64,000 nt of DNA. It comes from Parapontixanthobacter sp963736595 (GTDB taxonomy: Bacteria > Pseudomonadota > Alphaproteobacteria > Sphingomonadales > Sphingomonadaceae). A program made the translations under genes and the position numbers. The notes beneath the pieces were generated by a model. The model saw only the letters and a list, made by a program, of their open reading frames with translations. It ran no database searches and had not been told where the DNA came from. Position 1 is the first letter of the stretch. Each line of letters starts with the position of its first letter. The stretch is from positions 544,753 through 608,752 of the forward strand of contig CAVTPG010000011.1 of the NCBI GenBank assembly GCA_963736595.1, written 5' to 3'. Shown here in pieces: positions 48,607 through 57,458 of this stretch.

Positions 48607-48798
48607 TCACCTACTTTCGCAAGGATATGACCGCGCATGAATCAAAGCACTGTCGATTGCCTGTATGGATGATTGGCATTGCGCTCGCTCTTCCTGCGAT
48701 ACCGCAGCGTGGAATTGCGCGGTCACGTCAGCGCGCAGCGATAACAGCTCTGATTTTGACAGCCTTGCCAGTGAAGCGGCATTGAATTGATTTTGCAT
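48607..48798 (-). CDS. 63-residue helical protein
   Basis: A small protein with a very good AAGGAGG site 6 bases before ATG 48798. It is a single helical hairpin (LARLSKSELLSLRADVTAQF and the following Glu/Gln-rich helix). No family is recognised; similar short proteins occur near relaxase genes. It lies upstream of nothing on its strand and downstream of the relaxase gene, about 240 bases away. Confidence 0.55.
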   Translation of the reverse strand: MQNQFNAASLARLSKSELLSLRADVTAQFHAAVSQEERAQCQSSIQAIDSALIHARSYPCESR

Positions 48799-49037
48799 GA
48801 CTTACCTCCTTGTTTCGGAGACCGCGATTGACCCGGCCTTTCATGCCAGAGGTAAAGCCAGTTTAGATTGGGTATCACTCGCCAGAGGCGCAACGAGCAT
48901 AGAAGCAGTGACCGACTTGATCCGCTAAATTTTCAGTGGCTACACCCCGCCAGCCGAAAGGCGCATATCGCAACCCGCACAAGCAGAGATTTCATGCAAA
49001 GCAATGCCGATGGGCCAAGTCAAATCTGTGTTAAGTA

Positions 49038-50300
49038 CTACCCTAAATCCAGCCCTCGATTACGTGCTGGAGTTGGCGCAGAACGACCATCTCGTATGCG
49101 CTGGAATTTCGCAGAATCGCGGTACAGCGACAGGATGCGTTCCGCTTCCTTGTGCCGTGTTTCTCGAATTTGGTTTTGCAGTGTCTGGCGTTCAGTCATC
49201 TGCCCTGAAATCAGTGCATGGCGTTCGGTGTTGTCGCGCTCACGCGCCCATTTCACCTCCATTTCGTTCTGCTTACGTAGTCGAAAATACTTTCCTGTCA
49301 GAAAGTCCCATGCACCAGCCAGCCCCTTGCGGACGCGGGACGAGCGGACACGCTGCTCCGCATTCCAGCGTTCAGCGTGAAGTTTATCAGAAGCTTGGCG
49401 TTCAGCTTTGTGCTGAACCTTCAAAGCATCGCGCTTCTCTATAAGGGGTTTCATGGCAAGTTTGGCGATGCGCTTGGATTCCACAATATAACGGGAAAGG
49501 CGCGGGGCAATTTCTGAGGCCAATTTCTGGCGCGTCTCATCTACCGACAGCAGTTTTGTGGGATCGCCAAGGCGAGCCGTCACATCGTTCGCCTTCACGC
49601 CAATCATGCGAGAAATGGAAAACACATCACCGTCCAGCGTGACGGCAACAAAACCGCGACGATCACCGCGCGCCAAAAACAGCCCGCGTTCTTCGAGAGC
49701 CGCCGCAAATGCTTGTCTACCGTCAGCTTGTTTCCAACAGCTCTGGATGGCTGATTTTAGCTCGCGTGGATCAAGACCCGCACGCTTTGCCTGTTGCCAT
49801 TCGTCCAAGGTGAAATTGCGCGGGTCAAGCAGTTTCGCACTGGTGAAGCACTTTGGCATATCCCAGCCATTCTCAAGATAGAGGTGTTTCGCGATCTTAT
49901 TGAGTTTCAGCTTGAAGAATGGAAGTTCCTTCGCAGTCATCGTCTGGGCATCAATGCGCGACCAGACAGCGTGACAATGCCTGCGACCGTCCTTTTCATG
50001 GAAAACGATAACGCGGGGCTGACCACTCAAGCCCAATTTTTCCTCAATTTCACCCAGAGCTTTCTCGAAAACCTCTGGACGCACAGATTCTTGAGGAGGG
50101 GGACTGAGCGACAAAGAGAAAAGATATTGCCTGCATTTCGTGCCGCGCGCGAGAGCATAGGCCTCATTCATTGCGCCTGTGACCGAATCTGACACGAACC
50201 CCGAAACCTCGTAGATTTCGACGTGCTCATTTTCTTCTGTCTTGAGCAGATGCTGTCCAAGCTGAGCGCCTCCACTGCGTTTGGAAGCCTTGAGGATCAT
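49038..50300 (-). CDS. Relaxase/mobilization nuclease (MOBP-like)
   Basis: A 420-residue protein. The N-terminal relaxase domain has the metal-binding histidine motif: H101 and H108-x-H110 in FHEKDGRRHCHAVW, as in VirD2/MobA-type relaxases. The catalytic tyrosine is probably Y30 (VEIYEVSG) or Y59. The C-terminal third is a basic coiled region. It nicks the transfer origin and pilots the strand. The start overlaps the mobC-like stop by 4 bases. Confidence 0.87.
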   Translation of the reverse strand: MILKASKRSGGAQLGQHLLKTEENEHVEIYEVSGFVSDSVTGAMNEAYALARGTKCRQYLFSLSLSPPPQESVRPEVFEKALGEIEEKLGLSGQPRVIVFHEKDGRRHCHAVWSRIDAQTMTAKELPFFKLKLNKIAKHLYLENGWDMPKCFTSAKLLDPRNFTLDEWQQAKRAGLDPRELKSAIQSCWKQADGRQAFAAALEERGLFLARGDRRGFVAVTLDGDVFSISRMIGVKANDVTARLGDPTKLLSVDETRQKLASEIAPRLSRYIVESKRIAKLAMKPLIEKRDALKVQHKAERQASDKLHAERWNAEQRVRSSRVRKGLAGAWDFLTGKYFRLRKQNEMEVKWARERDNTERHALISGQMTERQTLQNQIRETRHKEAERILSLYRDSAKFQRIRDGRSAPTPARNRGLDLG

Positions 50301-50665
50301 GGTCGTGGCTCGATGTTCAGGGCTTGAATGAGAAGTGTGCGCATTTCGCTCACATCACCGACTGCCGAAAGTAATGCCGATTCAACTTCAGGTGTGACAG
50401 GCAAACTGCCTGTATTTGCAGCCCTTGCTAGCTGATTGATGTTATTGGCGAGGCGCGATTGCCCCAGCAATCCCAGCAGTTGAGCAAGGGCTTGATGATC
50501 CTTGACTGGATACTTCCCGCGCTTACGCGGCGCGACAAGATCAGGATCGAGAAGGCGGGAGCGGATATATGCTCCCAACGCCATCCCCGCTGCATCACGT
50601 TCTAACTTCGCTCGTTCCTCGAAGGTCAGGCGCAGAGAGAAGGGCGTAGGGCGATCATTTGACAT
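50297..50665 (-). CDS. MobC-like relaxosome accessory protein
   Basis: A 122-residue protein beginning MSNDRPTPFSLRLTFEERAK, the usual beginning of MobC proteins, with LLGQSRLANNINQLARAAN in the middle. MobC helps the relaxase open the transfer origin. The open frame reaches 50854, but that extension runs through the attachment repeat and the flanking hairpin array, so ATG 50665 is chosen (50674 is possible). The stop overlaps the relaxase start by 4 bases. Confidence 0.8.
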   Translation of the reverse strand: MSNDRPTPFSLRLTFEERAKLERDAAGMALGAYIRSRLLDPDLVAPRKRGKYPVKDHQALAQLLGLLGQSRLANNINQLARAANTGSLPVTPEVESALLSAVGDVSEMRTLLIQALNIEPRP

Positions 50666-50697
50666 GACGCCCATCCGATTCTTGGATTTCCAAAACA

Positions 50698-50726
50698 GCC
50701 ACAGGTTCGAATCCTGTCGGGCGCAC
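50698..50726 (+). repeat. Right attachment repeat (attR), 29 bp
   Basis: A perfect copy of the 3' part of tRNA-Arg, without the 5' part. It marks the right end of the island; the following bases are the original downstream flank of the tRNA. Confidence 0.93.
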
Positions 50727-50740
50727 GTTTTTGTTCGCAC

Positions 50741-50848
50741 TAACGCTTCGCTGCTTGAGCGCGTTTTTGTCTGCGCTACCGCTTCGCTGCTTAAGCGCGT
50801 GTTCGTCTCCGCTATCGCTTCGCTGCTTAAGCGCGTGTTTGTCTGCGT
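50741..50848 (+). repeat. Three tandem 36-bp hairpin repeats flanking attR
   Basis: Units start at 50741, 50777 and 50813 and differ at a few positions; a partial unit (50723-50740) runs into the attachment repeat. Each contains CGCTT...(A/G)AGCG able to form a short hairpin, followed by a T-rich stretch. They resemble tandem terminators that would have followed tRNA-Arg before the island inserted. Confidence 0.7.
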
Positions 50849-50903
50849 CTCCAACTAGCGCCGTGCACGGTCGCCGAAAATACCACAGCAAACCAACGCA
50901 CTC

Positions 50904-51755
50904 TTATTTCGCGACGGGCACCTTCTCTTTGAAAGTGTGCGTGACATAGGGGAAGGGGATCTCGATCCCTGCATCGTCCAACCCGCGTTTTATGGCGCGC
51001 ACCACCGCATCCTTGCTTTCCCAAGCGGATCGCGGCGTGGAACCTGCCCACCAGCGCACCAGAAAATCGACCGAGCTGGAATTGAATTCCTGCGCAAACA
51101 CGTCAATTCCTTTTGCGGTCTCGACCATTGCCACACCGCGCACGGCCTTCTCAATAACTTCCGCCGCATGGTCGAGATCGGTATCGTAAGACACGCCGAT
51201 CACGACCTCGTGCCGCCGCATATCATTGTCCGTAAAAATCTCGACCGGGCTTTTGAACAGCATCGAATTGGGCAGTAGCGTCAATTCACCGGACAATGAG
51301 CGAATATGGGTTTCGCGCAGGGTAATATGCTCAACCTTGCCCTTGATGCCTTCGCACTCGATAATGTCACCAATGCGCATTTTTTCGCGCACCATGATAA
51401 GGACACCGGCGAGGAAATTCTCGAAAATATCCTGAAAGGCAAAGCCAATCGCAACCGCTCCGATGCCAAGGCCAGCGATCAGGCTGGCCGCGGTCAGACC
51501 CGGCATTACGACCACCGCCGCAATCATTAGACCCACCAGCCAGATGGCCAGTTTTACAAATGTTGTGACCAGGTTTTCAAGGCTTGGGCGGATGTCGGTT
51601 TTTCCGACCAGCATATCGGTGATCCGCACCGCAAATCGCGCGATCAGCCACGTAACCAGCAGCACCAGCAAGGCGATTGCGAGGCTGGGCAGGGTCTGGA
51701 TAAAGCCCGTTGCCATCTCTTCGAGCTGACGCCGGATCGTTTCGATATAATTCAT
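50904..51755 (-). CDS. mscS: Small-conductance mechanosensitive channel (MscS family)
   Basis: A 283-residue membrane protein with three transmembrane helices (about 20-42, 62-84 and 88-112). The pore helix region reads GLGIGAVAIGFAFQDIFENFLAG and the beta domain follows with RIGDIIECEGIKGKVEHITL. The channel opens at high membrane tension to release solutes after osmotic downshock. It is the first chromosomal gene right of the island, on the minus strand. Confidence 0.92.
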   Translation of the reverse strand: MNYIETIRRQLEEMATGFIQTLPSLAIALLVLLVTWLIARFAVRITDMLVGKTDIRPSLENLVTTFVKLAIWLVGLMIAAVVVMPGLTAASLIAGLGIGAVAIGFAFQDIFENFLAGVLIMVREKMRIGDIIECEGIKGKVEHITLRETHIRSLSGELTLLPNSMLFKSPVEIFTDNDMRRHEVVIGVSYDTDLDHAAEVIEKAVRGVAMVETAKGIDVFAQEFNSSSVDFLVRWWAGSTPRSAWESKDAVVRAIKRGLDDAGIEIPFPYVTHTFKEKVPVAK

Positions 51756-51864
51756 TTTGCTTCAAACCCTTCGCACGCGAACGGGCGTGTAATGCAAATG
51801 TTCCCTTAAACCCTTACGGTAAGCGCTTAAACGAAGCGGTTAAGCGACGGAAACCATCAGGCAA

Positions 51865-52416
51865 TTATTTGTTAGCTTCGTGCAGCCAGTCGGCGTGACG
51901 TGGTGCTTTCTTCGTTTCGCTCCATTCGTCGAGCATGGGCATCGCAACCCGCTTCAGTTCGGCATATTGCTCGTCCGTACCGATATCGGCGGCCAATTCG
52001 ACCCGGTGACCATTGGGATCGAAGAAGTAAATCGATTTGAAAATACCGTGATGGGTAGGGCCAAGAACATCGATCCCCTTACCCTCGATATGAGATTTCG
52101 CGGCGAGCAGTTCAGCCTCATCGCTCACGCGGAATGCAAGATGTTGCACCCATTCCGGCGTGTTTTCATCGCGCCCCATATCCTGCTGATTGGGAAGCTC
52201 GAAAAAAGCGAGGACGTTGTTATTCCCCGCATCTAAAAAGACGTGCATATATGGATCATAAGCGCCGGTGGACGGAACATGATCTTCACTGAATGCGCTG
52301 GTATATTCCATGCCCAGCACATCTTCATACCATTGCACGGTTTCTTTGGCGTCCTTGCAGCGGTAAGCGGCATGATGGACCCCGCCCAGTTTGATCGGGT
52401 GCGCCGCGCCGCTCAT
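51865..52416 (-). CDS. VOC-family (glyoxalase-like) protein
   Basis: A 183-residue protein with the paired beta-alpha-beta-beta-beta modules of the vicinal oxygen chelate fold. Candidate metal ligands are the His in GGVHHAAYRCKD, the His in WVQHLAFRV and the Glu in GHRVELAAD. The start overlaps the hppD stop by 4 bases, so it is co-translated with it. It may act on an aromatic or homogentisate-pathway intermediate, but the substrate is not shown by the sequence. Confidence 0.82.
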   Translation of the reverse strand: MSGAAHPIKLGGVHHAAYRCKDAKETVQWYEDVLGMEYTSAFSEDHVPSTGAYDPYMHVFLDAGNNNVLAFFELPNQQDMGRDENTPEWVQHLAFRVSDEAELLAAKSHIEGKGIDVLGPTHHGIFKSIYFFDPNGHRVELAADIGTDEQYAELKRVAMPMLDEWSETKKAPRHADWLHEANK

Positions 52417-53570
52417 TCCGCCGGTTCCACTTCGGCCAAATCTTCCGCTTTCCCGGTATCGTCGACCTTTAGAGCACCACGATTGATCTGGTCGCGCTCC
52501 ATTGATTCAAACAGAGCCTTGAAATTGCCTTCGCCAAAACCGTCATCGCCTTTGCGCTGGATAAATTCAAAGAATACGGGACCGACTTGTGCCTCGGCAA
52601 AGATTTGCAAGAGCAGGCGCGGTGTGCCCGCCGAACCATCTTCGTTCATGGTTGTACCGTCGAGCAGAATGCCGCGCATCTGAAGCTCGTTTTTGTCTTC
52701 GCCATGTCCCGGCAGGCGTTCGTCCAGCATTTCATAATAGGTGGTGGGCGGGGCGGTCATGAACGGTACACCGAAGTCCCTCAACCGGTCCCAGCATTCC
52801 ACGAGATTATCGCAGATCAGCGCGATATGCTGAATGCCTTCACCGTTGAATTCGCGCAGGAATTCCTCGATCTGGCCTTTGCCGCCTTCGCCTTCTTCAT
52901 TCAGCGGAATGCGGATTTTGCCGTCCGGCGCGGTCAGCGCTTTGGACGTGAGGCCGGTATATTCGCCCTTGATGTCAAAGAAGCGGATTTCGCGGAAATT
53001 GAACAGGCTTTCGTAATAATCGGCCCAATATTTCATGCGCCCGGTATAGACGTTGTGCGTCAGGTGATCGATGACCTGGAAGCCGGCGCCTTCAGGGTGC
53101 TTATCGACGCCCGGCAGAAAATCGAAGTCGATATCATAGATCGACAGCGCATCGTTCTCGCCATCATCATAACGATCGACCAGATACAGGATCGCACCGC
53201 CGATGCCGCGAATGGCAGGAATGCGCAATTCCATCGGTCCCGGCTCGTTCTGTACCGGCTCTGCGCCTTGCGCGATGACATGATCGTAGGCCTTGACGGC
53301 GTCTTTCACGCGGAATGCCATGCCGCAAGCGCTGGCCCCGTGTTCGCGAGCAAAATACCAGGCGGCGCTGCGCGGTTCGTAATTGGCGATCAGATTGATC
53401 TGCCCCTGACGCCACAAATGCACGTCTTTGCTGCGGTGCGTAGCGACCTGCGTAAAGCCCATTGCCTTGAAAACCGGTTCGAGCTGACCTTTTTCCGGTG
53501 CGCAGAATTCCACGAATTCAAAACCATCGAGACCGGCGGGATTTTCGAACAGATCAGGCATATGTGTCAT
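52413..53570 (-). CDS. hppD: 4-Hydroxyphenylpyruvate dioxygenase
   Basis: A 385-residue Fe(II) enzyme that converts 4-hydroxyphenylpyruvate to homogentisate in tyrosine breakdown. Two VOC modules are seen; the iron ligands are His in VIDHLTHNVY, His in IQHIALICDN and Glu in PVFFEFIQRKG. The C-terminal region with LLQIFAEAQVGPVFFEF is diagnostic. The coupled VOC gene follows with a 4-base overlap. Starts at 53570 or 53561 are both possible. Confidence 0.94.
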   Translation of the reverse strand: MTHMPDLFENPAGLDGFEFVEFCAPEKGQLEPVFKAMGFTQVATHRSKDVHLWRQGQINLIANYEPRSAAWYFAREHGASACGMAFRVKDAVKAYDHVIAQGAEPVQNEPGPMELRIPAIRGIGGAILYLVDRYDDGENDALSIYDIDFDFLPGVDKHPEGAGFQVIDHLTHNVYTGRMKYWADYYESLFNFREIRFFDIKGEYTGLTSKALTAPDGKIRIPLNEEGEGGKGQIEEFLREFNGEGIQHIALICDNLVECWDRLRDFGVPFMTAPPTTYYEMLDERLPGHGEDKNELQMRGILLDGTTMNEDGSAGTPRLLLQIFAEAQVGPVFFEFIQRKGDDGFGEGNFKALFESMERDQINRGALKVDDTGKAEDLAEVEPAE

Positions 53571-53735
53571 CCATTTAGTTACAATAGAAACTATCTAGCA
53601 GATTGGCGCAGCCAAGTCAAAGCGCCACCAGCTTTGGGTGATGCCGTGGCCGAAGCTACGACAAGACGTCGCAATTGCCGGGCCCCACACCAATTAACAC
53701 TTGCCCGGAATGCGACTTTGTGGTGCTTGGTATCT

Positions 53736-54059
53736 ATGCAAACGCGCAAGTTCCAAAACCTGTTCCGCCGCGATCGCCGCGCGCGCAGTCTGGGCGTTGC
53801 CGCGCTATGCCTGATCCTGGGGCTGGGGCTGGTCGGACCGTCAGGCCTTTTATCCTGGAGCGAGATGCTCCGATTGCGCGATGCACGGGAAGCACAGCTT
53901 GCGCAATTGCGCGAGACGCGTGACGATCTTCAGCATCGCGTGACCTTGCTTTCGCCGGATTCCGCCGATCCCGATCTTGTGAGCGAATTGATCCGCAAAG
54001 ACTTGAACGTAGTGCATACCGACGAGAAGGTCATTATTCTGGATGACGCTGCGGAATAG
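53736..54059 (+). CDS. FtsB/DivIC-like septum protein
   Basis: A 107-residue single-pass membrane protein: a short basic N-terminus, a membrane helix at about 19-37, then a coiled coil (EMLRLRDAREAQLAQLRETR) and a short C-terminal part. This is the FtsB/DivIC architecture, which bridges FtsQ and FtsL in the divisome. Starts further upstream would overlap the antisense hppD gene and are rejected. pdhA follows about 170 bases downstream, an order common in alphaproteobacteria. Confidence 0.85.
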   Translation: MQTRKFQNLFRRDRRARSLGVAALCLILGLGLVGPSGLLSWSEMLRLRDAREAQLAQLRETRDDLQHRVTLLSPDSADPDLVSELIRKDLNVVHTDEKVIILDDAAE

Positions 54060-54229
54060 GGCGCTCGCGGGCCACCATTGTCCCGCCTCATTATATTGTC
54101 ATCAAATGCGCACGGCGATTGCGTCGCTGGCAAACTTCGTTTTATAGGCTGCCCATAACAATGCCCGGCGCGGTGCCTTCGATCAGGCTGGCGGCGATGT
54201 GCATGATTTGCCGTTTGCTCTAAGCGAGG

Positions 54230-55315
54230 ATGCCCGTTTTGCCCACCAACAGTGCCAAGAAAACTGCCAAAAAATCCGAGGATGCAAGCGATGCCGATTT
54301 CGCTCTGCGCAGTTTGCAAGACCAGCACGTAAAACAGCTGCGCTATGATGCCAGCGACGAGCAAATGCTGGATTTCTATAAGCAAATGCTGCTGATCCGC
54401 CGGTTCGAGGAGAAGGCCGGACAGCTTTACGGGCTGGGTCTGATCGGCGGGTTTTGCCACCTGTACATCGGGCAGGAAGCGGTCGCCATCGGCCTGCAAT
54501 CCGCCTTGGATAGCGACAAGGACAGCGTGATTACCGGCTATCGCGATCACGGCCATATGCTGGCTTACGGGATCGATCCCAATGTCATTATGGCTGAATT
54601 GACCGGTCGCGCCGCGGGTATTTCCAAGGGCAAGGGCGGCTCGATGCATATGTTCTCGACCGAGCATAAGTTTTACGGCGGTCACGGGATTGTCGGCGCG
54701 CAAGTGGCGCTGGGCGGTGGCTTGGCGCTGGCGCATCAATATCGCGACGATGGCGGGCTGTGCCTGGCCTATTTTGGCGATGGTGCAGCCAATCAGGGGC
54801 AAGTTTACGAGACGTTCAACATGGCGGCTTTGTGGAACTTGCCGATCGTATTTGTGGTCGAGAACAATCAGTATGCGATGGGTACGGCGGTTAGCCGCAG
54901 CTCTGCCGAAACGGATTTTTATCGACGCGGGACCGCGTTCCGCATTCCCGGCATGGATGTGAACGGCATGGACGTGCTGGAAGTGCGCGGCGCCGCCGAA
55001 ATCGCCTTCGATCATGTTCGCAAGGGCAACGGTCCGGTGCTGATGGAATGCAACACTTATCGCTATCGCGGGCACTCCATGTCCGACCCGGCGAAATACC
55101 GGACGCGTGAGGAAGTGAAAGATTACCGCGACACGAAAGACCCGATCGACAGCATCAAGAAGACGCTGATGGAGCGGGGATCCAGTGAGGACGACCTGAA
55201 AGCCATCGACAAGGATATTCGCAAGATCGTGTCCGAAGCGGCTGATTTTGCCGAAAGCTCGCCCGAACCGCAGCCCGAAGAGCTTTATACCGAAGTTCTG
55301 GTGGGGGAGTATTGA
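54230..55315 (+). CDS. pdhA: Pyruvate dehydrogenase E1 component, alpha subunit
   Basis: A 361-residue thiamine-diphosphate-dependent subunit that decarboxylates pyruvate. Blocks include IRRFEEKAGQLYG, GYRDHGHMLAYG, the TPP motif AYFGDGAANQGQVYETFN to VVENNQYAMG, and the phosphorylation-loop-like YRYRGHSMSDP. It works with pdhB, which starts three bases after its stop. Confidence 0.96.
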   Translation: MPVLPTNSAKKTAKKSEDASDADFALRSLQDQHVKQLRYDASDEQMLDFYKQMLLIRRFEEKAGQLYGLGLIGGFCHLYIGQEAVAIGLQSALDSDKDSVITGYRDHGHMLAYGIDPNVIMAELTGRAAGISKGKGGSMHMFSTEHKFYGGHGIVGAQVALGGGLALAHQYRDDGGLCLAYFGDGAANQGQVYETFNMAALWNLPIVFVVENNQYAMGTAVSRSSAETDFYRRGTAFRIPGMDVNGMDVLEVRGAAEIAFDHVRKGNGPVLMECNTYRYRGHSMSDPAKYRTREEVKDYRDTKDPIDSIKKTLMERGSSEDDLKAIDKDIRKIVSEAADFAESSPEPQPEELYTEVLVGEY

Positions 55316-55318
55316 GCG

Positions 55319-56719
55319 ATGGCTATCGAATTGAAAATGCCCGCTTTGTCGCCAACGATGGAAGAAGGCACGCTGGCCAAATGGCTGGTGAAAGCTGGCG
55401 ACACGGTCGAGCCGGGCGACATCATCGCGGAAATCGAAACCGACAAGGCGACGATGGAATTTGAATCGATCGACGAAGGCACGATTGCGGAGATCCTCAT
55501 CGAAGAAGGCGCGGAGAATGTCGCCGTCGGGACGGTCATCGCGATGCTGACTAGCGAAGGTGAGGATGCTTCCAGCGCCGCTTCGACGCCGACACCGCAA
55601 GCTGCGCCAGCAAAAGTGGACGATGTTGCCGGTGAAGGCAAAGATGTCGGGCGCGAACCTGCTAAAGCCGAACTGACCAAGCCCAAAGCCGCCAAACGTG
55701 CAGTGTCCGATCCGGCTGTCCCGGAAGGCACGAACATGGTCAGCACTGCTGTGCGCGAAGCGTTGCGTGACGCGATGGCCGAGGAAATGCGCAAGGATGA
55801 CCGCGTCTTCGTCATGGGCGAGGAAGTGGCGCAATATCAAGGCGCTTACAAAGTCACGCAAGGCCTGCTTGACGAATTCGGGCCGAAACGCGTGATCGAT
55901 ACCCCGATCACCGAATATGGCTTTGCCGGGATCGGTACCGGCGCGGCTATGGGTGGATTGCGTCCAATCGTCGAATTCATGACGTTCAACTTTGCCATGC
56001 AGGCGATCGATCACGTCGTAAACTCTGCGGCCAAAACCAATTATATGTCCGGCGGGCAAATGCGCTGCCCGGTCGTGTTTCGCGGTCCCAACGGCGCGGC
56101 CAGTCGCGTCGGCGCACAGCACAGCCAGAATTACGGCCCATGGTATGCCAGCGTGCCGGGCCTCATCGTGATCGCGCCTTATGACGCTGCCGATGCGAAG
56201 GGCTTGCTAAAAGCTGCAATCCAGTGCGAAGACCCGGTCGTCTTCCTCGAAAACGAATTGCTGTACGGGCGCAGTTTCGACGTGCCGGAACTCGACGATC
56301 ACACGCTACCCATCGGCAAGGCGCGGATCATGCGCGAAGGCAGCGATGTCACAATCGTTTCTTATTCCATCGGTGTCGGACTGGCGCTAGAGGCCGCCGA
56401 AGAACTGGCCGGTGAAGGGATCGAAGCCGAAGTCATCGACCTTCGCACCTTGCGTCCGCTGGACAAACAAGCCGTATTGGACAGCCTGGCCAAGACCAAC
56501 CGTGTCGTAGTTGCCGAAGAAGGCTGGCCGACGTGCTCGATTGCCTCGGAAATCGTAGCGATCTGCATGGACGAGGGTTTTGATGATCTCGACGCGCCGG
56601 TGATCCGTGTGACCAACGAAGACGTGCCGTTGCCTTATGCTGCCAATCTGGAAAAGCTGGCGCTGATCGACACGGCGCGGATCGTGGAGGCGGTCAAGAA
56701 AGTCACTTATAGCGATTAA
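55319..56719 (+). CDS. pdhB: Pyruvate dehydrogenase E1 component, beta subunit with N-terminal lipoyl domain
   Basis: A 466-residue subunit. Residues 1-80 form a lipoyl domain with the modified lysine in EIETDKATMEFES (about K43); a linker rich in Ala, Pro and Lys follows; the E1-beta transketolase-like domain begins about residue 140 (MVSTAVREALRDAMAEEMR). The extra lipoyl domain on E1-beta is an alphaproteobacterial trait. It forms the E1 heterotetramer with PdhA. Confidence 0.96.
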   Translation: MAIELKMPALSPTMEEGTLAKWLVKAGDTVEPGDIIAEIETDKATMEFESIDEGTIAEILIEEGAENVAVGTVIAMLTSEGEDASSAASTPTPQAAPAKVDDVAGEGKDVGREPAKAELTKPKAAKRAVSDPAVPEGTNMVSTAVREALRDAMAEEMRKDDRVFVMGEEVAQYQGAYKVTQGLLDEFGPKRVIDTPITEYGFAGIGTGAAMGGLRPIVEFMTFNFAMQAIDHVVNSAAKTNYMSGGQMRCPVVFRGPNGAASRVGAQHSQNYGPWYASVPGLIVIAPYDAADAKGLLKAAIQCEDPVVFLENELLYGRSFDVPELDDHTLPIGKARIMREGSDVTIVSYSIGVGLALEAAEELAGEGIEAEVIDLRTLRPLDKQAVLDSLAKTNRVVVAEEGWPTCSIASEIVAICMDEGFDDLDAPVIRVTNEDVPLPYAANLEKLALIDTARIVEAVKKVTYSD

Positions 56720-56731
56720 CGCGCACGCGAT

Positions 56732-57424
56732 ATGCAAGTGATGCAGGATAATGAGGCAGCAATCCTCACCGCGGAATTGTCGATGGTGGGACAATTTGCG
56801 CTGGCCTATGCTCCGGCGCGATGGCGCGGCGCTTATGCCACGCTGTTCGCGCTGGATCGACGGCTGGGCACGATTATCGCGCAGGCGAACGAGCCGATCC
56901 TGGCACAGATGCGACTGGCCTGGTGGCGTGATCGGCTGAGCGAGCCGGCCCGACAACGCCCGCAAGGTGATGTGGTCCTGAATGCGATCGGTACGCAATG
57001 GCAGGGCCATGAACGGGCGCTGATTGCCCTGATCGACGGGTGGGAATATCTGCTCGATAAAGGGTCTTTAAGCGAACCCGCGATCACCAGCTTTATCGAT
57101 GGTCATGCGGCGGCCTGGGCCAGCCTCGCGGCTCGCATTGCTCCCGATGTCGAGCCGGAGACAGTGAGCCAACACGCGCGCATCTGGGCGTTGGGCGATC
57201 TCAATTCGCGGCTGAGCGAGGAACAGGAGCGCATCACTGTGCGCACGCTGGCAGAACCGCTCATCGCAACATTGCCATCACTGCCTCGCCTGCCGCGCAG
57301 TCTGCGTCCCTTTGCCATTCTGTCCGGACTCGCCCGCCATTCGCTGCGCAACGGCGGAGAGCCGATGATGCAATCACGCCGCAGTATTCTGTCCGCATGG
57401 CGGATTGGGTTAGCGGGACGTTAA
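56732..57424 (+). CDS. Squalene/phytoene-synthase-like protein without the usual Asp motif
   Basis: A 230-residue helical protein of the squalene/phytoene synthase superfamily, with ALDRRLGTIIAQANEPILAQ followed by RLAWWRDRLS. The first DxxxD-type Asp cluster of active synthases is not visible; the position reads ANEPIL. It is shorter than catalytic members (about 290) and may be non-catalytic, like NDUFAF6-type relatives linked to complex I assembly. It starts 12 bases after pdhB. Confidence 0.75.
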   Translation: MQVMQDNEAAILTAELSMVGQFALAYAPARWRGAYATLFALDRRLGTIIAQANEPILAQMRLAWWRDRLSEPARQRPQGDVVLNAIGTQWQGHERALIALIDGWEYLLDKGSLSEPAITSFIDGHAAAWASLAARIAPDVEPETVSQHARIWALGDLNSRLSEEQERITVRTLAEPLIATLPSLPRLPRSLRPFAILSGLARHSLRNGGEPMMQSRRSILSAWRIGLAGR

Positions 57425-57458
57425 AGATTTCCCGGTATTTCGCGCGGCGGAGGTCGTG

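Larger units (their letters stand above)
27317..50726. mobile_element. 23.4-kb integrative mobilizable element (defence island) in tRNA-Arg
   Basis: The element lies between two perfect 29-bp repeats. It encodes a large serine recombinase at the left end, a VirD4-like coupling protein with companion genes, and a MobC/relaxase pair at the right end, with no VirB-type secretion channel. It should therefore depend on a helper element for transfer. The cargo is phage and plasmid defence: HEPN-like protein, RHH regulator, Mrr, type I restriction-modification, abortive-infection-like protein, PLD-like nuclease pair and ArdA. Parts such as 48.05-48.5 kb are clearly more AT-rich than the flanks, a sign of acquisition. 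Confidence 0.9.

Noticed and set aside
50741..50848. CRISPR array
   Set aside because: The units are directly adjacent without spacers and form hairpins with T-rich tails.
50666..50854. N-terminal extension of the mobC-like frame through attR
   Set aside because: It translates the tRNA tail and the hairpin repeats, a common source of false proteins.
51826..51842. TTAA pair upstream of mscS as a CtrA site
   Set aside because: The two TTAA half-sites are nine bases apart and not seven.
52587..53735. Upstream extension of the FtsB-like frame
   Set aside because: It lies antisense to hppD and has no family character; ATG 53736 gives a normal FtsB-like protein.
53930..56122. A 730-codon open frame on the minus strand opposite pdhA/pdhB
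   Set aside because: It is the antisense shadow of two clear genes; its His/Arg-rich composition fits no protein.
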